Shown here in pieces: positions 7,243 to 11,114 of a DNA stretch of 11,114 nucleotides. Each line of letters opens with the position of its first letter. Within the stretch, counting starts at the first letter, position 1. The notes beneath the pieces are model-generated. The model had not been told where the DNA came from. It worked only from the letters and a program-made list of their open reading frames with translations, and searched no databases. The stretch spans positions 1-11,114 of the forward strand of contig JACQUN010000073.1 of assembly GCA_016210285.1 (NCBI GenBank). The letters are read 5' to 3'. This DNA is from Chloroflexota bacterium. GTDB taxonomy: Bacteria > Chloroflexota > Dehalococcoidia > UBA1127 > JACQUN01. Made by a program: the position numbers and the translations under genes.

Positions 7243-8633
7243 TGGCAACCGGGACGTCCCTGCTCATCACTAGCGGCCGCATCCTGGACCCGTCCCAGGG
7301 CCTGGAGCTTGCCGGCGACCTGTTCATCCAGGCTGGGCAGGTGGCCTGGACCGCCCCTGCGGGCCAGCGGGCGCCAGAGGGTCAGTACGCCACCCTGGAC
7401 GCCCGGGGGCTGGTGGTCAGCCCCGGCTTCATTGACCTCCACTGCCACCTGCGGGAGCCCGGCTACGAGGACAAGGAGACCATCGCCACGGGCACCCTGG
7501 CGGCGGCCCGCGGCGGCTTCACGACTGTCTGCGCCATGCCCAACACCGAGCCGCCCCTGGACACCGCTGCATCGGTGGAGTACCTGCTCCGCAAGGCCCA
7601 GCAGGAGGGCCACGTCCGTGTCCTGCCTGTTGGGTGCATCACCCGGGGGCGGAAGGGGAAGCAACTCGTGGAGATGGCGGAGCTGGCGGCTGCAGGCGTC
7701 GTGGGGTTCAGCGACGATGGCGACCCCGTGGCCGACGCCTACATCATGCGCATGGCCCTGACCTACGGCGTCCCCTTTGGGCTTCCCGTCATCAACCACT
7801 GCCAGGACCCCGCCTTGTCCCGCATCGGCGCCATGCACGAGGGATGGACTGCCAGCCGATTGGGCCTCAAGGGCATCCCCGCCGAGGCAGAGGAGGTCAT
7901 GGCCGCACGGGACATCGAGCTGGCGGCCCTGACCGGGGGCTGGCTCCACCTGGCCCACATCAGCACCGCAGGCGCCCTGGAGCTGGTGCGGCGAGCCAGG
8001 GAGCGGGGGCTGAGGGTGACGGCTGAGGTCACCCCACACCATCTCGTGCTCACGGACGAGTGGGTCATGGGGCTGCGTGGAGAGGGTGGCTCCTTCGGCT
8101 TCGCTCAGGAGAGGCCTTTCGACCCCTTGACCCTCGCCGCCTACGACACCAACGCCAAGGTCAACCCGCCCCTGCGCACCCGGCGGGACACGTCGGCCCT
8201 GCTGCAAGGGCTGAAGGAGGGCGTCATTGACGCCATCGCGACAGACCACGCCCCCCACACGGCGGTGGACAAGACCTGCACCTTTGACGAGGCGGCCTTC
8301 GGCATCAGCGGGCTGGAGACCGCCTTCGGCCTCCTGATGGCCCTGGTGCACCGGGGCGACCTGTCCCTGGCGACGCTGATAGAGCGGCTGACGGTTGGCC
8401 CGGCGAGGTTGCTAGGGGCCAGGGGCCAGTTGCTGGGAAGCCTGCAAGCAGGTGCCCAGGGCGACGTGGCGGTCCTGGACCCGGACGCGGAGTGGGTGGT
8501 GGACCCTCAGGGGTTCGCATCCAAAGGAAAGAACACCCCCCTGGCAGGCGCGCGACTGAAAGGCAAGGTAATGGCGACGGTGGTGGGTGGGAGAGTGGTG
8601 TACCAGGACAAGCTAGCCAAAGCTCCAGGGTAA
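7242..8633 (+). CDS. pyrC: dihydroorotase, type I
   Basis: This zinc amidohydrolase cyclises carbamoyl-aspartate to dihydroorotate. Length 463 aa. Metal ligands are in place: HCH (67-69) within FIDLHCHLREPG; FSDDG (146-150), where an Asp replaces the carbamylated Lys of type II enzymes; H186 in VINHCQD; H239 in AHIST; and the catalytic ATDHAPH (D335). NAKVNPPLR (304-312) binds substrate. Between TPHHLVLTDE and YDTNAK there is a Gly/Phe-rich insertion of roughly 15-20 residues relative to Bacillus or Aquifex PyrC. All metal sites are intact, so the enzyme is probably active rather than a structural pseudo-dihydroorotase. The start ATG overlaps the pyrB stop (TGATG) and has GGGAGG 7 nt upstream. 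It may assemble with PyrB, as reported for some type I dihydroorotases; this is inference. Confidence 0.96.
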   Translation: MATGTSLLITSGRILDPSQGLELAGDLFIQAGQVAWTAPAGQRAPEGQYATLDARGLVVSPGFIDLHCHLREPGYEDKETIATGTLAAARGGFTTVCAMPNTEPPLDTAASVEYLLRKAQQEGHVRVLPVGCITRGRKGKQLVEMAELAAAGVVGFSDDGDPVADAYIMRMALTYGVPFGLPVINHCQDPALSRIGAMHEGWTASRLGLKGIPAEAEEVMAARDIELAALTGGWLHLAHISTAGALELVRRARERGLRVTAEVTPHHLVLTDEWVMGLRGEGGSFGFAQERPFDPLTLAAYDTNAKVNPPLRTRRDTSALLQGLKEGVIDAIATDHAPHTAVDKTCTFDEAAFGISGLETAFGLLMALVHRGDLSLATLIERLTVGPARLLGARGQLLGSLQAGAQGDVAVLDPDAEWVVDPQGFASKGKNTPLAGARLKGKVMATVVGGRVVYQDKLAKAPG

Positions 8634-8674
8634 GCGGTTCTTCAGGATCTATCAGGGCCTAAAGGAACGGTTGT

Positions 8675-9775
8675 ATGGCTAACGCAGCCTACCTCGTCCT
8701 TGAAGACGGCACAGCCTATGAGGGGGAGGCCTTCGGGGCGGAGACCTCCGCCTACGGCGAGGTGGTGTTCAACACCGCCATGACCGGCTACCAGGAGATG
8801 CTCACCGACCCCTCCTACGCCGGGCAGATTCTTGTGCCCACCTACCCCCTCATCGGCAACTATGGGGTCAACGCCGAGGACGTTGAGTCCAAGGGCATCC
8901 AGGTCTCGGGCTTCGTAGTGCGGGAGTGGTGCCCCCAGCCTTCCCACGGCCTCAGCGAGCACACCCTCCACGAGTTCCTGGAGTCCCAGGGGGTTCCAGG
9001 CCTCAGCGGTGTGGATACCCGGGCGGTCACCCGCCGCCTGCGCAGCCGAGGGGTCATGATGGGGGCCATCGCCGTGAACATGTCTCCGCAGGAGGCCCTG
9101 GAGCGCCTGCGCACGGTCCCGGAGTACGGCAAGACTAACTTTGTCGAGCGGGTCAGCACCAACGTCCTGTACCGGTGGGACCAGCTCCCCAGGGGCGTGC
9201 AGCCCGGGATGCGGCGCATCGTGGTCACAGACTGTGGCCTCAAGTACAACATCCTGCGCATCCTGCGCCGCAAGGGGTGCGAGGTGATCGCCGTCCCCGC
9301 CGGCTTCCTGGCTGAAGACATCCTGAGCCTGAAGCCTGATGGCGTGCTGTTCTCCCCCGGCCCTGGCGACCCCGCCCTGCTGGAGGACTCCGTCGCCACA
9401 GCCCGCGCCCTAGCGGGCCGGGTGCCCCTCATGGGCATCTGCCTGGGGCACCAGCTAATCGGGCGGGCCTTCGGGGCGCGGACCTACAAGCTGAAGTTCG
9501 GCCACCGGGGGGCCAACCACCCGGTCAAGGACCTCCAGACCGGGAGGGTGCATATCACCGCTCAGAACCACGGATATGCGGTGGACGACGCGACCCTTCC
9601 CGCTGAGGTGGAGGTGAGCCACATCAGCCTGAACGACGGCACGGTGGAGGGCCTGCGCCACCGTTCGCTTCCGGTGCTGACTATCCAGTACCACTCGGAG
9701 GCGTCCCCCGGCCCACGGGACAACGAGCACCTGTTCGACCGCTTCCTGGAGATGGTGGATGCAGCAAAACGGTGA
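8675..9775 (+). CDS. carA: carbamoyl-phosphate synthase, small (glutaminase) subunit
   Basis: CarA hydrolyses glutamine and channels ammonia to CarB for carbamoyl-phosphate synthesis, feeding both pyrimidines and arginine. Length 366 aa is usual. The N-terminal CPSase small-chain domain (about 5-135) includes FNTAMTGYQEMLTDPSY and SGVDTRAVTRRLR. The class I amidotransferase domain (about 180-366) has the SPGPGDP loop, nucleophile C256 in GICLGHQ, and the catalytic H340/E342 in QYHSEASPGP. Serine at 341 replaces the more common proline of HPE, a change outside the catalytic residues. AAGGA lies 8 nt before the ATG. The gap after pyrC is 41 nt, still consistent with one operon. carB, its usual neighbour, does not follow; a 143-aa unknown protein overlaps its end instead. 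Confidence 0.97.
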   Translation: MANAAYLVLEDGTAYEGEAFGAETSAYGEVVFNTAMTGYQEMLTDPSYAGQILVPTYPLIGNYGVNAEDVESKGIQVSGFVVREWCPQPSHGLSEHTLHEFLESQGVPGLSGVDTRAVTRRLRSRGVMMGAIAVNMSPQEALERLRTVPEYGKTNFVERVSTNVLYRWDQLPRGVQPGMRRIVVTDCGLKYNILRILRRKGCEVIAVPAGFLAEDILSLKPDGVLFSPGPGDPALLEDSVATARALAGRVPLMGICLGHQLIGRAFGARTYKLKFGHRGANHPVKDLQTGRVHITAQNHGYAVDDATLPAEVEVSHISLNDGTVEGLRHRSLPVLTIQYHSEASPGPRDNEHLFDRFLEMVDAAKR

Positions 9776-10190
9776 GCACCTGCCCGGTGGCCGTGGCTGG
9801 CGGATGCGGGGCTCTCCCGCCGCCATCATGGAGGAGATGCACAAGGTAGCGGTGGAGACCGTTGCAGCCTGGGGCCTGGCCTATCGCCTGGAGGCTGCAG
9901 GAGAGATAGAGCAGGTGGACGAGGGCCAGGCGCGCCAGCGGCTCCGGCTCTCGGTGCACGGACAAGGGCAAACCAGCAGGACGGTGGCGGTGTTCTGGCT
10001 GGAGTCGTTGCAGGACGAAGGCGTCATCCGCCTGCGGGTGCCCCCACGCGGCGAGTGGGGCGATATGGTGAAGGCCCACCGCCTTGAGAAAGAGGACCTG
10101 CACTTCATGAAGTATATCTTCGCCTTGCGGGACCGGCTCCAGGAGCACGGCTTCCTTCCGCCTTCAGAGAGGCGAGGGCCAGGTGAGTAG
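9759..10190 (+). CDS. hypothetical protein overlapping carA
   Basis: I do not recognise this 143-aa protein. The ATG at 9759 lies inside the last codons of carA (17-nt overlap) and has GGAG 7 nt upstream, so translation is probably coupled to carA. ATGs at 9804, 9828 and 9837 are alternatives without good sites. It is predicted soluble, with no signal peptide or membrane segment. After about 25 poorly ordered residues comes an alternating hydrophobic region (about 50-95: RLRLSVHG, VAVFWLES, VIRLRVPP) suggesting a beta sheet. A charged linker and a C-terminal helix with YIFALRDRLQEHGFLPP follow. The compact alpha/beta layout and the C-terminal pattern recall the next small protein. It has the same high-GC composition as its neighbours, so I see no sign of recent transfer. 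Confidence 0.75.
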   Translation: MQQNGEHLPGGRGWRMRGSPAAIMEEMHKVAVETVAAWGLAYRLEAAGEIEQVDEGQARQRLRLSVHGQGQTSRTVAVFWLESLQDEGVIRLRVPPRGEWGDMVKAHRLEKEDLHFMKYIFALRDRLQEHGFLPPSERRGPGE

Positions 10191-10288
10191 CAGGATGCTG
10201 TGGGTAAAGGACCGGGACGCAAAGGGCGGTGACCATGGCATAGCCTAGCTCGGCGCCTCCCATGCGTGCACAAAAGGAGAACGTTAGG
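10191..10288. other. short gap between two hypothetical genes
   Basis: These 98 nt hold only the ribosome site of the next gene (AGGAG, 10275-10279). I see no terminator or promoter, so the downstream genes could still be co-transcribed with the pyr operon. A 17-codon frame starting at 10195 is too short to support. Confidence 0.4.
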
Positions 10289-10669
10289 ATGCAAGAGGGA
10301 TACCGGACCTACTCCTTCTACGAGGGTGACCTGGAAACAGTTTGGGGGCAAATCCAGGCGGTGGCCGTGCGCGTCAAGCCAGACCCAGGGCTGGAGTTCG
10401 CCCTGCGTGTTGGAGAAAGGGATACGGCGCGCCTGAGCTTCCAGCTCTGCCTGGTCAGGCTCTCCCCCCAGGGAGTCAGCGAGCAGCCCGTGGCCGACAT
10501 GCTGCTGCTTCTCGAGAGTGATGGGCGACTCCGTTTTGCGGGCAAGGCGCTGCGGGATGTAGTGGCTGGCAGCCCGCCACAGCCCCAGCTCGATACCTAT
10601 ATCCGCAAGTTCCTGTCTGCGCTGAACGTCCAGCTTCAGCAGATGGGGTTCAACCCCACGCGGGGATAG
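10289..10669 (+). CDS. hypothetical protein, small alpha/beta protein
   Basis: I do not recognise this 126-aa protein. The ATG at 10289 is chosen because AGGAG (10275-10279) lies 9 nt before it; the in-frame ATG at 10262 has no site. No signal peptide or membrane helix is evident. An N-terminal segment (YRTYSFYEGDLETVWGQIQAV) reads as strand plus helix. Hydrophobic strands follow (about 35-80: RLSFQLCLVRLS, VADMLLLLES, RLRFAGKAL), then a Pro-rich turn and a C-terminal helix ending YIRKFLSALNVQLQQMGFNP. The order of elements and the last helix resemble the preceding unknown protein, possibly an old tandem duplication; similarity outside that helix is too weak to assert. The exonuclease gene starts 20 nt after its stop. 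Confidence 0.75.
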   Translation: MQEGYRTYSFYEGDLETVWGQIQAVAVRVKPDPGLEFALRVGERDTARLSFQLCLVRLSPQGVSEQPVADMLLLLESDGRLRFAGKALRDVVAGSPPQPQLDTYIRKFLSALNVQLQQMGFNPTRG

Positions 10670-10689
10670 GAAACGCGCAGGGAGGCTCT

Positions 10690-11114
10690 GTGATTGCGTA
10701 TCTTGACATAGAGACCACCGGCCTGTCGGCCCACGAGGCTCAGATAACGGTCATCGGCATCGGCTCCAGCCGGGGAAAACGCCTGGAGGTCGTCCAGTTG
10801 GTGGATGATGAGGTGACGCAGAAACGGCTGCTGGGGGCCTTGAAGGGGATAACCAGCCTCTACACCTACAACGGCGGGCGCTTTGACCTCCCGTTCATCC
10901 GGCACTGCCTTGGCGTGGACCTGGCGCAGCGCCTTGAGCACCGCGACCTGATGTTTGACTGCTGGCGGTGCGGCCTGTACGGGGGATTCAAGGCGGTGGA
11001 GGAGAGATTGGGGATTCCCCGGAGGCTGAAGGGGCTGAACGGCCGGGATGCAGTGAGGCTGTGGCATGAGTACAAGTCCTACGGAGACCAGGAGGCCCTG
11101 GACACGCTCCTGGA
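10690..11114 (+). CDS. YprB-type RNase H-like 3'-5' exonuclease domain protein, 3' end cut by window
   Basis: This GTG-started gene has GGAGG (10681-10685) 4 nt upstream and runs open to the window end, so only 141 residues are seen. It begins directly with the DEDD nuclease fold: Exo I AYLDIETTGL with D6 and E8; Exo II YNGGRFDLPFI with N61 and D66; then HRDLMFDCWR (D86, D90); and a segment GDQEALDTLL that in this family (YprB C-terminal, RNase_H_2) immediately precedes the Exo III aspartate, here beyond the edge. Metal-dependent nuclease activity on DNA or RNA is therefore likely; the substrate is unknown. The absence of an N-terminal extension distinguishes it from full-length YprB, which has the domain after additional sequence. 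It follows the second small unknown gene by 20 nt, so it is probably in the same transcript. Confidence 0.85.
   Translation, partial: MIAYLDIETTGLSAHEAQITVIGIGSSRGKRLEVVQLVDDEVTQKRLLGALKGITSLYTYNGGRFDLPFIRHCLGVDLAQRLEHRDLMFDCWRCGLYGGFKAVEERLGIPRRLKGLNGRDAVRLWHEYKSYGDQEALDTLL

Noticed and set aside
7209..8351. 380-codon minus-strand open frame opposite pyrC
   Set aside because: It lies entirely antisense to a well-supported dihydroorotase, has no recognisable motifs and shows only the composition expected from the complement.
10195..10248. 17-codon frame between the two hypothetical genes
   Set aside because: It is too short, with no homology clue and only a marginal upstream GCAGG.

Overview
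The window looks like an ordinary chromosomal segment of a high-GC bacterium; sampled stretches of the pyr genes are about 70% GC. A pyr operon under PyrR attenuation, a MutS2 with an Smr domain and a YprB-type nuclease are compatible with Chloroflexota (Dehalococcoidia-like) or another deep non-proteobacterial lineage. That placement is an inference from gene content and style, not proven. I see no phage, insertion sequence, CRISPR array or rRNA/tRNA gene.

Left third (minus strand, read right to left): a 14-TM DHA2-type MFS drug exporter (2992-4512), then mutS2 (394-2862), then a lower-GC stretch (1-334) holding an open frame that runs off the left edge and may be a partial gene. The exporter is divergent from thpR (4641-5231, plus strand), an RNA 2',3'-cyclic phosphodiesterase-like 2H protein. 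Two -10-like hexamers lie back to back in the region between them.

Centre and right (plus strand): a 434-nt leader (5232-5665) contains a candidate promoter, a PyrR-binding hairpin with a CNGNGA hexaloop, an antiterminator strand and a strong intrinsic terminator. This is a complete classical PyrR attenuator. It precedes pyrR-pyrB-pyrC-carA, whose pyrR/pyrB and pyrB/pyrC junctions are 1-nt TGATG overlaps. The encoded enzymes cover the glutaminase half of carbamoyl-phosphate synthetase (CarA), aspartate transcarbamoylase (PyrB) and dihydroorotase (PyrC), with PyrR as the UMP-sensing repressor. The partner carB is not in the window.

Downstream of carA are two small unrecognised proteins: one overlaps the carA end by 17 nt, the other follows after a 98-nt gap. 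They share a weak C-terminal pattern. A GTG-started DEDD exonuclease/RNase H-like gene follows and is cut by the right edge. The most informative feature is the attenuator, whose mutually exclusive helices can be traced base by base. The least explained are the two post-carA proteins and the left-edge open frame.
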